NCBI GenBank assembly: GCA_947089145.1
Contig: CAMUJH010000007.1
Coordinates: 1-64,000, forward strand
From: an uncultured Hungatella sp.
GTDB taxonomy: Bacteria; Bacillota; Clostridia; Lachnospirales; Lachnospiraceae
DNA length: 64,000 nt
Reading direction: 5' to 3'
Of the stretch, positions 18,047 to 27,122 are shown in pieces. Under the pieces are notes generated by a model that was not told where the DNA came from, ran no database searches, and saw only the letters and a list, made by a program, of their open reading frames with translations. How positions within the stretch are numbered: the stretch's first letter is position 1; each line of letters begins with the position of its first letter. Position numbers and translations under genes: made by a program.

Positions 18047-19066
18047 ATGTGGAGAAAAATGCTGCTGATGCTTGGGGCATGCGCGGTGCTGACATCCTGT
18101 CAGGGCAGCCAGAAAGAGGAGCAGAAAACGTCTATCCGTATCGGCATCAGCCTGTACCGCAGTGATGACACGTTTATTAACAATATCCGGAGCCAGCTGG
18201 AAGAAAAGGCAAAGGAATATGAGCGCAGAAGAGGAATCAAGGTAATTCTGGACATTCAGGACGCCAAGGGAAGCCAGAATACCCAAAATAACCAGGCGGA
18301 GCGGTTCATTTCTCTGGGGTGCGACGTGCTGTGCATCAACCCTGTGGACCGCATGGATGCCACGCTTATTATTGATAAGGCTATGACGGCCCAGGTGCCG
18401 GTGGTATTTTTTAACCGCCAGCCAGTAGAAGAGGATATGGATCGGTGGGATCAGCTTTACTACGTAGGCGTGGACGCAAAGGAAACAGCCGTCCTCCAGG
18501 GACGGATTGTTGCAGAACTTTATGGGAGGCAGCCAGAAGCGGTGGACTTAAACGGGGACGGCGTGGTCAGCTATGTGCTGCTGGAGGGGGAAAGCAGCCA
18601 TCAGGATTCCCTGATCCGCACTGAATGGTCCATCCAGACTTTAAAGGACGGCAAAGTTCCTATAGAGAAAATCGCCGGAGGCATTGCCAACTGGGAAAGA
18701 AGCCAGGCGTCGGCTTTGATGGAACAGTGGCTCCTTGCATACCCGGACACCATAGAGCTGGTGGTCAGCAACAATGACGACATGGCCCTGGGCGCCATTG
18801 ACGCCCTGAACCGGGCAGGGATCGAGGGAATGAACGTGGTGGGGATTGACGGCACCACTCCGGGGCTGGAGGCGTTAAAAAACGGAAAGCTTTTAGGAAC
18901 TGTGTGTGCGGATAAGGAAATCTATGCCGGAGCCATTTTGGAACTGGCTGCCAGCTGTGCCCTGGGGGAGGAGCCGCCTGAGGAATACCCCCTGACAGAC
19001 GGGACTTATTACTGGGCTCCCCAGGAGATTATCGTCTCAGAAGAAGGATTCCTAAAAGAAAATTAA
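18047..19066 (+). CDS. Galactose/glucose-type sugar-binding lipoprotein
   Basis: 339 residues, a lipoprotein (lipobox LTSC, C18) of the MglB type. IRIGISLYRSDDTFINNI opens the first lobe, and DLNGDGVVSYVLLEG is the EF-hand-like calcium loop typical of galactose-binding protein. LVVSNNDDMALGAIDAL and NVVGIDGTTPG form the second lobe. The hinge and sugar-binding Asp/Asn residues are in the usual places. It is a paralogue of the MglB protein encoded next; having two in one operon suggests one is for sensing or a different sugar. A long hairpin precedes it. Confidence 0.85.
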   Translation: MWRKMLLMLGACAVLTSCQGSQKEEQKTSIRIGISLYRSDDTFINNIRSQLEEKAKEYERRRGIKVILDIQDAKGSQNTQNNQAERFISLGCDVLCINPVDRMDATLIIDKAMTAQVPVVFFNRQPVEEDMDRWDQLYYVGVDAKETAVLQGRIVAELYGRQPEAVDLNGDGVVSYVLLEGESSHQDSLIRTEWSIQTLKDGKVPIEKIAGGIANWERSQASALMEQWLLAYPDTIELVVSNNDDMALGAIDALNRAGIEGMNVVGIDGTTPGLEALKNGKLLGTVCADKEIYAGAILELAASCALGEEPPEEYPLTDGTYYWAPQEIIVSEEGFLKEN

Positions 19067-19218
19067 TAAAAAATCAAAAAAATTCTTATAGAAAATTGGA
19101 AAATAATCACCTATAATAGGAGTGTCAGTAGTCATAGTATACAAAATAGCAGGTATTTCCATGACGAAAACTGATAAAATAGCTCAAAGCGAGCAGAACG
19201 ATGGGAGGATTTATACTT

Positions 19219-20313
19219 ATGAAATTAACAAGAAAAGTAACTGCTTTGGCAATGGCGTCCATGATGGTATTCTCCATGGCTGCATGCGGCGGTGATTCTG
19301 CACCGGAGACAACGACTGCGGCAGCTTCTACGGAAGCGAAAGCAGATGCGGCAACGGATGCGGCCACCGAGGCAGCGAAAGAGACGGCGGCTCAGGCTGA
19401 GGCATCAGGCGGAGCAGGCGGCAACATCGGCGTCTGCATTTACAAGTTCGATGATGCGTTTATGACCACTTACCGGAATGCCCTTCAGGAGATTCTGGAA
19501 GGCAAGGGATACACGGTTACCTTTATGGATGGCAAGAATGATCAGGCCGAGCAGAACAACCAGATTAACAACTTCATTGCCCAGGGTGTTGACGCGCTGA
19601 TTATTAACCCGGTTATGACCTCCGCGGCAGACCAGATTATTGCCACTGTAAAAGATGCTGACATTCCTACTGTACTGATCAACCGCGAGCCGACTGCTGA
19701 TCAGATGAGTGCATATGAGAAGCTGGTTTACGTTGGATGCGATGCCCGTCAGTCCGGTACCATGCAGGGCGAGCTGATTCTTGACACTGCCAACAAGGGC
19801 GACATTAACGGCGACGGCAAGGTTTCCTACATTATGATTCAGGGCGATCCGGAGAACGTGGACGCGCAGTACCGTACCGAATTCTCCGTAAAGGCTTTGA
19901 CGGATGCAGGCATGGAAGTGGAAGAGCTTGACTTGCAGCGCGGTGACTGGGATCGCAACAAGGGCCAGGAGATTGCGCAGAACGACCTTGCAAAGTTCGG
20001 CAATGACATTGAAGTTATTTTCTGCAACAACGACGATATGGCAATCGGCGCCCTGCAGGCGATTCAGGCAGCTGGCCGCAAGGTAAACGAGGACATCTAC
20101 CTGGTAGGCGTTGACGCACTTGACGCAGCTCTTAACGAGGTTGTTAACGGCAACATGACCGGTACGGTTCTCAATGACGCCAACGGACAGGCACAGGGTG
20201 CGGTAGACGCTATGGAAGCGCTGCTGGGCGGAAAGACCTACGCAGCAGGCGAGCAGTCCATTTATGTTGACTATGTAAAGGTTACTCCGGAGAATGCTGC
20301 TGATTTCCAGTAA
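19219..20313 (+). CDS. mglB: MglB-type galactose/methyl-galactoside binding lipoprotein
   Basis: 364 residues. Lipobox MAAC (C23), then an Ala/Thr/Glu-rich linker (about 24-65) that holds the protein off the membrane, then a two-lobe sugar-binding domain starting NIGVCIYKFDDAFM. The calcium loop is DINGDGKVSYI, and IFCNNDDMAIGALQAI and LVGVDALDAALN are conserved. It feeds sugar to MglA/MglC. ATG 19219 follows GGGAGG (19203-19208). A TATAAT at 19112-19117 (poor -35) could be an added promoter, and a strong hairpin follows the gene. That arrangement is typical for making more binding protein than permease. Codon choice is strongly biased, suggesting high expression. Confidence 0.9.
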   Translation: MKLTRKVTALAMASMMVFSMAACGGDSAPETTTAAASTEAKADAATDAATEAAKETAAQAEASGGAGGNIGVCIYKFDDAFMTTYRNALQEILEGKGYTVTFMDGKNDQAEQNNQINNFIAQGVDALIINPVMTSAADQIIATVKDADIPTVLINREPTADQMSAYEKLVYVGCDARQSGTMQGELILDTANKGDINGDGKVSYIMIQGDPENVDAQYRTEFSVKALTDAGMEVEELDLQRGDWDRNKGQEIAQNDLAKFGNDIEVIFCNNDDMAIGALQAIQAAGRKVNEDIYLVGVDALDAALNEVVNGNMTGTVLNDANGQAQGAVDAMEALLGGKTYAAGEQSIYVDYVKVTPENAADFQ

Positions 20314-20391
20314 GCTGAACGGGGCAATTCACACAGCCGTTGAACTGCTGCGTCCCAATACTTTATAACCATATGAAAGCATAAAACATTG

Positions 20392-20430
20392 GAAGTGCGT
20401 GTGCATTGGCGCACGCACTTCTTAAATTTT
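20392..20430 (+). terminator. Strong hairpin between mglB and mglA
   Basis: A 13-bp stem (20392-20404 with 20409-20421, one G-U pair) with a 4-base loop is followed by TTAAATTTT. It would protect the mglB message and let only part of transcription pass into mglA. The remaining bases up to 20666 hold nothing else I can recognise. Confidence 0.75.
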
Positions 20431-20666
20431 GCCTGGCGGGACTGGGACAGGAAGGCAGCCTATGGCGGAATTTTCATTATGGTTTCTATGAGACAGAAGA
20501 CATGAACACAGGTTTGAAAATGCCTGCAGCCGGGATCAAGCACCCGGAACAGGATTAAAGACGGGGATTTCCAGACCCTTGCTGCCAAAGGCAGGGCGGC
20601 TTAGGATTGGCGAATGCCCAGAAGTGTACTCCAGCAGTACATAAATTAATAAAGGGGGTCAGCAAA

Positions 20667-22175
20667 TTGTCAGAGTATCGTTTGGAAATGCACAATGTCG
20701 TAAAGACATTTCCGGGCGTTAAAGCGCTGGACGGAGCGCAGCTGAATCTGCGTCCCGGTACGGTTCACGCCTTGATGGGTGAGAACGGAGCCGGAAAGTC
20801 TACCCTGATGAAGTGCATGTTTGGTATCTACCACATGGATCAGGGCGAAGTAATCTATGAGGGGGAGAAGGTTCAGATCAAGGGGCCGCTGGATGCCTTA
20901 AACAGGGGTATTGCCATGGTGCACCAGGAACTGCAGCCCATCCCCGAAAGAAGCATTGGCGAGAATATCTATGTAGGCCGGTATCCCACGAAAAAAATGG
21001 GCCCTCTGACTGTGATTGACCATGATAAGATGTATGAAGATGCGGCCAGAGTTCTGGAGGAAGTTCACCTTGGCTATGACCCGAAGGCCAGGCTGGGCAG
21101 CCTTTCCGTATCACAGATGCAGCTGGTAGAAATCGCAAAAGCGGTTTCCGCGGACTGCAAAGTGCTGATTCTGGATGAGCCTACATCCTCCCTGACAGCG
21201 GCGGAGGTGGAGGCGCTGTTTACCATTGTGGATGAACTGAGGGCGAAGGGCGTTTCCATTGTCTATATCAGCCATAAGATGGATGAAATTCTCCGTATCA
21301 GCGATGAAGTTACGATCATGAGAGACGGCCAGTATATCGGTACCTGGTCCGCCAAAGAACTGACTACGGATTTTATTATTACCAAGATGGTAGGCAGGGA
21401 ACTTTCTGAGCTGTACCCAGAGCGGCAGAACGTGCCGGGGGAAGTGGTGTTTGAAGTGGAAGATTTTACTTCCATCAATCCCAAAAGTTTCCGCCATGCG
21501 TCTTTCCAGCTGAGAAAAGGGGAGATTCTGGGAGTGGCAGGCCTGGTAGGGGCACAGCGGACGGAGCTGATGGAAGGATTGTTCGGACTCCGCGCCCACA
21601 CTGCCGGCAGGATTACCTATAAGGGGCAGGAACTTAAGATCAGCCAGCCCAAGGATGCCATTAACAACGGCATTGCCATGCTGACTGAGGACCGCCGCGC
21701 CACGGGGATTCTGGGCGTGCTGTCCATTGCAGATAATGTCTCCATCGCTTCCCTGAACCAGTATCTCATCGGCGGCATTATGCTGGATGATGCGAAAATC
21801 GAAAATCTGGTGCAGGAGAATGTGGCAAAGCTTTCCATAAAGACGCCGTCATCCAAGACGCAGATACAATCTCTCTCCGGCGGCAACCAGCAGAAAGTGC
21901 TTATCAGCCGCTGGCTGGCCAATGACCCAGATATTTTTATTATGGATGAGCCTACCCGAGGCATTGATGTAGGCGCCAAATATGAGATTTACTGTATTAT
22001 CGCCGAAATGGCAAAACAGGGCAAGAGCATTATCATGATCTCTTCCGAGATGAGCGAGCTGATTGGCATGTCAGATCGCATTATGGTCATGTGTGACGGC
22101 CGCGTGACCGGATTTATTGACGGCGACAAGGCGAACCAGGAGAATATCATGGCTCTGGCAACCCAGTTTGAATAA
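20667..22175 (+). CDS. mglA: MglA-type sugar ABC transporter ATPase (two ABC domains)
   Basis: 502 residues with two tandem ATPase domains. The first (about 1-245) has the Walker A GENGAGKST, the signature LSVSQMQLVEIAKA and the Walker B LILDEPTSSL. The second (about 250-500) has a degenerate P-loop (VAGLVGAQRTELME), the signature SGGNQQKVLISRWL and IMDEPTRGIDVG. That pattern, one full and one degenerate site, is typical of MglA, RbsA and XylG. TTG 20667 is chosen because AAAGGGGG (20651-20658) is at the right distance and conserved sequence starts at SEYRLEMHNVVK. It powers uptake through MglC. mglC begins 17 bases later. Confidence 0.93.
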   Translation: MSEYRLEMHNVVKTFPGVKALDGAQLNLRPGTVHALMGENGAGKSTLMKCMFGIYHMDQGEVIYEGEKVQIKGPLDALNRGIAMVHQELQPIPERSIGENIYVGRYPTKKMGPLTVIDHDKMYEDAARVLEEVHLGYDPKARLGSLSVSQMQLVEIAKAVSADCKVLILDEPTSSLTAAEVEALFTIVDELRAKGVSIVYISHKMDEILRISDEVTIMRDGQYIGTWSAKELTTDFIITKMVGRELSELYPERQNVPGEVVFEVEDFTSINPKSFRHASFQLRKGEILGVAGLVGAQRTELMEGLFGLRAHTAGRITYKGQELKISQPKDAINNGIAMLTEDRRATGILGVLSIADNVSIASLNQYLIGGIMLDDAKIENLVQENVAKLSIKTPSSKTQIQSLSGGNQQKVLISRWLANDPDIFIMDEPTRGIDVGAKYEIYCIIAEMAKQGKSIIMISSEMSELIGMSDRIMVMCDGRVTGFIDGDKANQENIMALATQFE

Positions 22176-22192
22176 GGAGGGAGAACATTATC

Positions 22193-23185
22193 ATGGAAAA
22201 ATCAGAGAAATCTTTTGACGTGAAAAAATTCATGTCCAACAATGCGATTATAATTTTGATTGTCCTTCTGGCCATCCTGACCGGATGTACCACAAAAAAT
22301 TTCTTCACTTTGACCAATTTTAAGAATCTGGTGGTAAACGTTTCACCCAGGTTTATTATAGCGTGCGGCGTGTCAGGCTGTCTGATCACCAAAGGCACGG
22401 ATCTTTCCGCAGGACGTGCGGTAGGTCTGGCGGCATGTCTCTCCGCCATGATGCTGCAGAGCCTTGATTATTCTGCCCGTATGTTTTCCTGGATGCCGGA
22501 TATTCCGTGGCCGGTGGCTCTGGTAATCGTAATGATCATCATGGGCGCTTTCGGCGCCGTCAACGGCATCGTGATCTCCGTGCTGAAGGTTCCTCCGTTT
22601 ATTGCTACCCTGGGCATGCAGACCATTATCTATGGCCTGTGCTCACTGATTACCAACAACCAGCCTATGGGCGGCTACAAGAAGAGCTACCTGACAGTTG
22701 CCAGCGGCTCGTTAGGCCCCATTCCCTATCTGATGATTTTTGCCATCATCGTAGGAGGTTATTTCCTGTTCCTGTACAACAAGACCCGCCACGGCAAATA
22801 CATGTATGCCATTGGCGGCAACGAGAACGCGGCCCAGGTGGCAGGCGTTAACGTGCGCGGCTCCCTGATCCGGATCTACGTTCTGGCAGGCTGCATGTAT
22901 GCCCTGGCCGGATTCTTAGTAGGCGCAAAGGCAGGCGGCGCTTCCACGGCAACAGGTATGGGCTATGAGCTGGAGGCCATTGCAGCCTGTACCATCGGCG
23001 GCGTTTCAGCCAACGGCGGCGTAGGCCGCGTAGGCGGTATTTTAGTAGGCGTGCTGGTGTTCGAGATCCTGAAGATCTGTCTGCAGTTCCTGCGTGTTGA
23101 CCCGGCTTATACATACATTGCGCAGGGCCTTGTAATCGTTGTTGCAGTTGCGCTTGACTTGAGAAAGTATCTGCAGAAGAAGTAA
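22193..23185 (+). CDS. mglC: MglC-type sugar ABC transporter permease
   Basis: 330 residues with about 8-10 transmembrane helices, in the branched-chain/ribose permease family. GTDLSAGRAVGLAACLSAMM, VPPFIATLGMQTI and GGNENAAQVAGVNV are conserved sites; the last contains the cytoplasmic EAA-like loop. It forms the membrane channel for the galactose-type importer with MglA and MglB. Start at ATG 22193 after GGAGGGAG. It ends the operon; an 81-base palindrome follows at 23267-23347. Confidence 0.93.
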   Translation: MEKSEKSFDVKKFMSNNAIIILIVLLAILTGCTTKNFFTLTNFKNLVVNVSPRFIIACGVSGCLITKGTDLSAGRAVGLAACLSAMMLQSLDYSARMFSWMPDIPWPVALVIVMIIMGAFGAVNGIVISVLKVPPFIATLGMQTIIYGLCSLITNNQPMGGYKKSYLTVASGSLGPIPYLMIFAIIVGGYFLFLYNKTRHGKYMYAIGGNENAAQVAGVNVRGSLIRIYVLAGCMYALAGFLVGAKAGGASTATGMGYELEAIAACTIGGVSANGGVGRVGGILVGVLVFEILKICLQFLRVDPAYTYIAQGLVIVVAVALDLRKYLQKK

Positions 23186-23266
23186 TAGCATAAAGTAATG
23201 CCATGGCCGTTATATTTGATCAAAACGGCAGATAGAACCATAATTATAAAGGAATAAGATACAGGC

Positions 23267-23347
23267 AAGATTCTGACAATATATTCAATGTAAGGCTGTC
23301 ATGGATGTCCATGAGGGAAAGGTCTTGGAATATATTGTCAGAATCTT
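23267..23347 (+). repeat. 81-base palindromic element
   Basis: Bases 23267-23286 and 23328-23347 are perfect inverted 20-mers, beginning AAGATTCTGACAATATATTC. The 41-base loop carries a second palindrome, CATGGATGTCCATG (23300-23313). No U-tract follows. It lies 80 bases after mglC. It could be a message-stabilising or processing hairpin, or the footprint of a small palindromic mobile element. Confidence 0.6.
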
Positions 23348-23400
23348 TGATCATATCCGGGCTGTCCAAAGGACGGCAAGGAGAGGAAAGGGGAATCATT

Positions 23401-23691
23401 TTGGCAGAAAAACCAGTTGAAGAGGCAAGGGCATGGGACACTGTGCCGGAGGGAAGAAGTACAGAGACAGAAAGGCATAAGCCGGAAAAAGAGGCTGCAG
23501 AAGGCCGCAATACGGACGGTCAGGGGGAAGAAGGCCCCAAGAAAGCGCTGGCAGGCAGCGCTTTTGAAGGCATCTATGACCGTATGCCGGATATTTCCGT
23601 AAAGGCTTTAGACCGGTTTATTCTGGCCTGCGTCATTGCCCTGGTGGCAGTTGTCCTTATTGGGATTTTGCGGGCCAATCATGTGTTCTGA
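23401..23691 (+). CDS. Small single-pass membrane protein, unknown
   Basis: 96 residues. A hydrophilic, Glu/Lys/Arg-rich N-terminal two-thirds with no recognisable domain is followed by a conserved-looking stretch FEGIYDRMPDISVKALDRF and one transmembrane helix (ILACVIALVAVVLIGILRA) at the C terminus, so most of the protein should lie in the cytosol. TTG 23401 has GGAAAGGGG upstream; an earlier in-frame start at 23305 falls inside the palindrome and has no ribosome binding site. It follows the mgl operon, but a functional link cannot be shown. Confidence 0.55.
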   Translation: MAEKPVEEARAWDTVPEGRSTETERHKPEKEAAEGRNTDGQGEEGPKKALAGSAFEGIYDRMPDISVKALDRFILACVIALVAVVLIGILRANHVF

Positions 23692-23724
23692 CGGATTTTG
23701 CTGTCAGGAAAGTTTGAGTTGTTT

Positions 23725-23754
23725 TTGACAATGATATATGGTATCGTTTATGAA
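23725..23754 (+). promoter_or_regulatory. Possible promoter for the SDR gene
   Basis: A perfect TTGACA (23725-23730) is followed after 18 bases by TATGAA (23749-23754). The -10 is only fair. Confidence 0.4.
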
Positions 23755-23837
23755 AAGAAAGAGGAATCCTGAAAGTGATTTCTCAATTGCCGTAGGGATG
23801 GAAACGCAAATCAATCACAGAAAGGAAGGGCTTAGTC

Positions 23838-24617
23838 ATGAAAACTGCAGTTATAACAGGGGCATCCTCTGGAATGGGCCGGCAGGCTGCCATGCAGATA
23901 GGGGATCAGCTGGGCGGAATCCAGGAAATATGGCTTATTGCCAGAAGAGGGCAGCGGCTGGAAGAACTTCAAGGGAGAATGCCGACAAAAGTCCGCTGCT
24001 TTGCCATGGACATTACTTTGCAGGAGGACAGAACACAGTTTGCCCGTGTGCTGTCAGAAGAAAAGCCTGTCGTAAAAATTCTGGTCAATGCAGCAGGCTT
24101 TGGTAAGATCGGAAAGGTGGAAGATCTGGATGGAGAATCCCAGCAGGAGATGGTTCGGCTTAACTGCCAGGCCCTGTGTGCCATGACCAGCATGGTGCTT
24201 CCCTATATGAGCAGTAACAGCAGGATTATCCAGTTTGCCTCATCGGCAGCCTTTCTCCCTCAGCCGAAGTTTGCCGTTTATGCGGCGACGAAAGCCTTTG
24301 TCCTAAGCTATTCCCGGGCCCTGGGAGCAGAACTTAAAAGAAGAGGTATCTATGTAACTGCTGTGTGTCCAGGGCCGGTGAGAACAGAATTTTTTGACAT
24401 TGCGGAGAAGACCGGTGAGATTCCGGTGTACAAAAAGCTGGTTATGGCTGATGCCAGGAAGGTGGTTCAAAAAGCTTTGCGGGACAGCTATATGGGAAAG
24501 GCAGTGTCTGTATACGGCATAACTATGAAGGCCTTTCATGTTCTGTGCAGAACCGTTCCCCATTCATGGCTTCTTGAGATTATGACATTTTTGGACAGGG
24601 ACTTATGCGGCAGATGA
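23838..24617 (+). CDS. Short-chain dehydrogenase/reductase family oxidoreductase
   Basis: 259 residues with an N-terminal Rossmann fold. TGASSGMGRQAA (residues about 7-18) is the cofactor glycine motif, and the catalytic triad lies in FASSAAF and YAATKAFV (Tyr-x3-Lys). CPGPVRTEFFD is the usual segment after the active site. The arginines after the second strand (ARRGQRL) suggest NADP. The substrate cannot be predicted; the nearest named relatives are the DltE/YqjQ-like ketoreductases. It is followed 16 bases later by a small unknown membrane protein that may share the transcript. Confidence 0.88.
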   Translation: MKTAVITGASSGMGRQAAMQIGDQLGGIQEIWLIARRGQRLEELQGRMPTKVRCFAMDITLQEDRTQFARVLSEEKPVVKILVNAAGFGKIGKVEDLDGESQQEMVRLNCQALCAMTSMVLPYMSSNSRIIQFASSAAFLPQPKFAVYAATKAFVLSYSRALGAELKRRGIYVTAVCPGPVRTEFFDIAEKTGEIPVYKKLVMADARKVVQKALRDSYMGKAVSVYGITMKAFHVLCRTVPHSWLLEIMTFLDRDLCGR

Positions 24618-24633
24618 TGAGAGGATAAAGATA

Positions 24634-25209
24634 ATGATAAGGGGAAAACGGGAAAAGGGGCAGTACGGGTATCGGGATTTCAGAAGACGGGCGGAGACGG
24701 CAAAAGTGCTTTTTGGAGCAGCCATGATCCTTGCACAGCTTTTTGCAAGGAATTTTACGGATAATCAGGCAGCAAAGAATATTTTGACGGTTATGGCCAT
24801 ATTGTCGGTGCTGCCTGCGGCGAACGTGGCGGCGCCTCTTCTGGCTTCGTGGAAATACCGGACCCCTTCCCGGGAATTTTATGAGAGAATGACAGCGCTG
24901 GAAGAAAAAGGGTGTATGCTCTATGACCTGATCATCACATCCAGAGAACAGATTATTCCGGCGGATGCGGTAATGGTTCATCCTATGGGCATATTTGTCT
25001 GCTGCGTGGAGAAAAAGGTGGATGCCAGGAAGGGTGAAGCGTTTTTAAATGACACATTAAAATCCCATAAGCTCAGTAAAAGTGCCAGAATCATAAAAGA
25101 TGAGAAGACGTTTTTAAAAAAGATGGAAAGCCTGAAGCCTGCAGGGGGACCGGGTGAGGGCGAAAGCCTGGTGCCTGAAATTAAGGTGCTGAAAGGGCTG
25201 TCAATGTAA
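24634..25209 (+). CDS. Membrane protein of unknown function
   Basis: 191 residues. A basic N terminus (MIRGKREKGQYGYRDFRRR) precedes two hydrophobic helices (about 22-42 and 50-75). The C-terminal 110 residues are soluble and mixed alpha/beta, with YDLIITSREQIIPADAVMVHPMG and VCCVEKKVDARKGEAFLND resembling a small nuclease- or NERD-like beta sheet, but without motifs I can name. It lies 16 bases after the SDR gene and 38 bases before the pseudouridine synthase gene. No function is assigned. Confidence 0.55.
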   Translation: MIRGKREKGQYGYRDFRRRAETAKVLFGAAMILAQLFARNFTDNQAAKNILTVMAILSVLPAANVAAPLLASWKYRTPSREFYERMTALEEKGCMLYDLIITSREQIIPADAVMVHPMGIFVCCVEKKVDARKGEAFLNDTLKSHKLSKSARIIKDEKTFLKKMESLKPAGGPGEGESLVPEIKVLKGLSM

Positions 25210-25247
25210 GGCTCACTAACGTAGGGCGGCAAAGAAAGGAAATTGCC

Positions 25248-26264
25248 ATGAGAGCAATCAGGGTAACAGATAAAGAGGCAGGACAGCGGCTGGACAAACT
25301 GCTGGGAAAATATCTGAATCTGGCGGGAAAAGGATTTATTTACAAAATGCTCCGGAAAAAAAATATTACGCTTAACGGAAAGAAATGCGACGGATCGGAA
25401 AAGCTTTCCCCTGGAGACGAGATAACCTTATTTTTGTCTGATGAAACCATAGAAAAATTTTCCCAGGTACATGTGCAGGCGGTGAAAAAGACCCATCTGG
25501 ACATTATTTATGAGGATGACCATATTCTGCTGATCAACAAGCCTGCCGGGATGCTGTCACAGAAAGCCAAGGAGGGGGACGAATCACTGGTAGAGCATGT
25601 AACGGACTATCTTTTGGATACCAAAGCTCTCACAAGGGAGAGCCTGAGGACGTTCCGCCCCGGTATCTGCAACCGCCTGGATCGGAATACCAGCGGGCTT
25701 GTGGTGGCGGGAAAGTCTCAGACAGGGCTGCGGATTATGGCAGAGGTTTTCAGAGACAGGAGCATCCACAAATATTATTACTGCTTTGTAAGCGGAAAGG
25801 TCAGCAGAGCCCAGACTATAGAAGGATTTCTTGCAAAAGACGGCGCAGCCAATGAGGTGAGAATTTATGAGAGAGAAGGAACAGGCACGGCAAAGATTAT
25901 CACAAAGTATGAGCCTGTTTTTTGGATTCCTGCCGGCCAGACAGGCGGACAGGACTACACCTTTTTAAAGGTCACGCTGATTACCGGGCGCACCCATCAG
26001 ATCCGCGCTCATCTGGCTTCCATAGGCCATCCGCTGGCAGGGGACGCCAAATACGGGAGCCGGCAGGTAAACGAGGAAGCCAGGAAACGCTTTGGGGTCC
26101 GCAGGCAGATGCTTCACTGCTTTGAGACGGAATTCCCAAAGCTTCCGGAACCCTTGGACTATTTGTCTCAGAAATCCTTCTGTGCGCCGCTTCCAGATGA
26201 CTTTAAAAGATTTTTGGGGGAGCAGCGCACAAAAGCCCTGGGGAAGGAACATGGTTTTTCGTAA
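25248..26264 (+). CDS. RluA-family pseudouridine synthase
   Basis: 338 residues. An N-terminal S4 RNA-binding domain (about 1-65; GQRLDKLLGKYL and YKMLRKKNITLNGKK) is followed by the catalytic domain with ICNRLDRNTSGLVVAGKS, where D145 is the invariant catalytic aspartate, and by TGRTHQIRAHLASIGHPLAGD near the C terminus. It isomerises uridines in 23S rRNA or tRNA; the S4-RluA layout fits the RluC/RluD group, but the target site cannot be read from sequence. The stop codon lies within a terminator hairpin shared with the convergent gene. Confidence 0.9.
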   Translation: MRAIRVTDKEAGQRLDKLLGKYLNLAGKGFIYKMLRKKNITLNGKKCDGSEKLSPGDEITLFLSDETIEKFSQVHVQAVKKTHLDIIYEDDHILLINKPAGMLSQKAKEGDESLVEHVTDYLLDTKALTRESLRTFRPGICNRLDRNTSGLVVAGKSQTGLRIMAEVFRDRSIHKYYYCFVSGKVSRAQTIEGFLAKDGAANEVRIYEREGTGTAKIITKYEPVFWIPAGQTGGQDYTFLKVTLITGRTHQIRAHLASIGHPLAGDAKYGSRQVNEEARKRFGVRRQMLHCFETEFPKLPEPLDYLSQKSFCAPLPDDFKRFLGEQRTKALGKEHGFS

Positions 26265-26298
26265 CCGACAGGGTTTCCCTGAACGGTTACGGGTTTTA
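26261..26298 (+). terminator. Terminator between convergent genes
   Basis: GTAACCG (26261-26267) with CGGTTAC (26284-26290), and an inner CAGGG/CCCTG, form a long hairpin followed by GGGTTTT. It overlaps the rluA-like stop codon and ends just before the SGNH gene stop on the other strand. Confidence 0.65.
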
Positions 26299-26300
26299 CG

Positions 26301-27122
26301 TCAATCCAACACCAGCGCTGCAGCCGTCTGCTGCAGCGTTAATGCCACGTCCGGCTCCAGATCCCCGATGTAAGTGCAGTTTACCGGCGATTCCTGAAAG
26401 AGCACGGAATAGAGGATGCAGGCTGTCAGATAGCTTCCTGCAGAGGAGGGATGCTGCCCGTCGGCATCCCACAGCTCGATGTCCGGGTTTTCCTGGGCGC
26501 AGCGCATAAAGCCGATGCCGGCAGGAATCATCAGCGCATCCAGTTCGTCGGCAATGGCCATATAGTTGGTCGCCAGGTCTGCCTGGACGGTTTCGCGGTT
26601 CTGTTTTTTTAATCCTATTTTCATGCCGTCTTTAGGCGCCCACGTCATAAGGAAGACGGACTGCCCGCCGGCTGCTTTGATCTTTTCATCCAGAATACGG
26701 GCCGGGGGGAACATCTCGTCGGCAGCGGAGGAGGATAACGCCTTGGTAACGTTTTCCTGAAGGATGACAAAATCCCAATGCTGTTTGCTTAAGGTCTTAT
26801 CCAGCATGGCCCCTCCCTTGTCCTCCATGTCCGCATACTGGCCAAGGGTGTAATATATGGAGGAAAGCTCTTTCACATCGCTTTTATGGCCCTGGCTATG
26901 TACAATATTGACAAACATGCCGGAAAGGCCGTTATAAAATAAATGGCTGTTGCCTACAAATAAGATTTTGGGGCGCTGCCCTGCTGGCGGATCGGGTACT
27001 TTTAAATCCAGCTGGGCATGAAAATCCATGGCGTTGGCCTGGGATGCTGATGAACATCCGGTCAATGCCGCAATCAGCAGGACGGCAGAAAACAGCATTA
27101 TCATTTTGAAATTTTTTTTCAT
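26301..27122 (-). CDS. SGNH-like (DUF4886-type) lipoprotein hydrolase
   Basis: 273 residues, exported as a lipoprotein (lipobox LTGC, C23). The mature part resembles SGNH/GDSL hydrolases: ILFVGNSHLFYNGLSG carries block I with the catalytic Ser (in GNS, a variant of GDS), VILQEN fits block III, and WDADGQHPSSAGSYL gives the block V Asp and His. Its substrate could be an acyl or acetyl ester on extracellular carbohydrate. ATG at 27122 is preferred because GGAGGAG precedes it on this strand. It is a monocistronic gene, convergent with rluA. The 391-base gap from 27183 onwards holds its upstream region and a repeat array. Confidence 0.75.
   Translation of the reverse strand: MKKNFKMIMLFSAVLLIAALTGCSSASQANAMDFHAQLDLKVPDPPAGQRPKILFVGNSHLFYNGLSGMFVNIVHSQGHKSDVKELSSIYYTLGQYADMEDKGGAMLDKTLSKQHWDFVILQENVTKALSSSAADEMFPPARILDEKIKAAGGQSVFLMTWAPKDGMKIGLKKQNRETVQADLATNYMAIADELDALMIPAGIGFMRCAQENPDIELWDADGQHPSSAGSYLTACILYSVLFQESPVNCTYIGDLEPDVALTLQQTAAALVLD

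Noticed and set aside
21617-21979. Long antisense frames inside mglA, polA and other genes
   Set aside because: They mirror the codon structure of well-supported genes on the other strand and have no ribosome binding sites or recognisable products.
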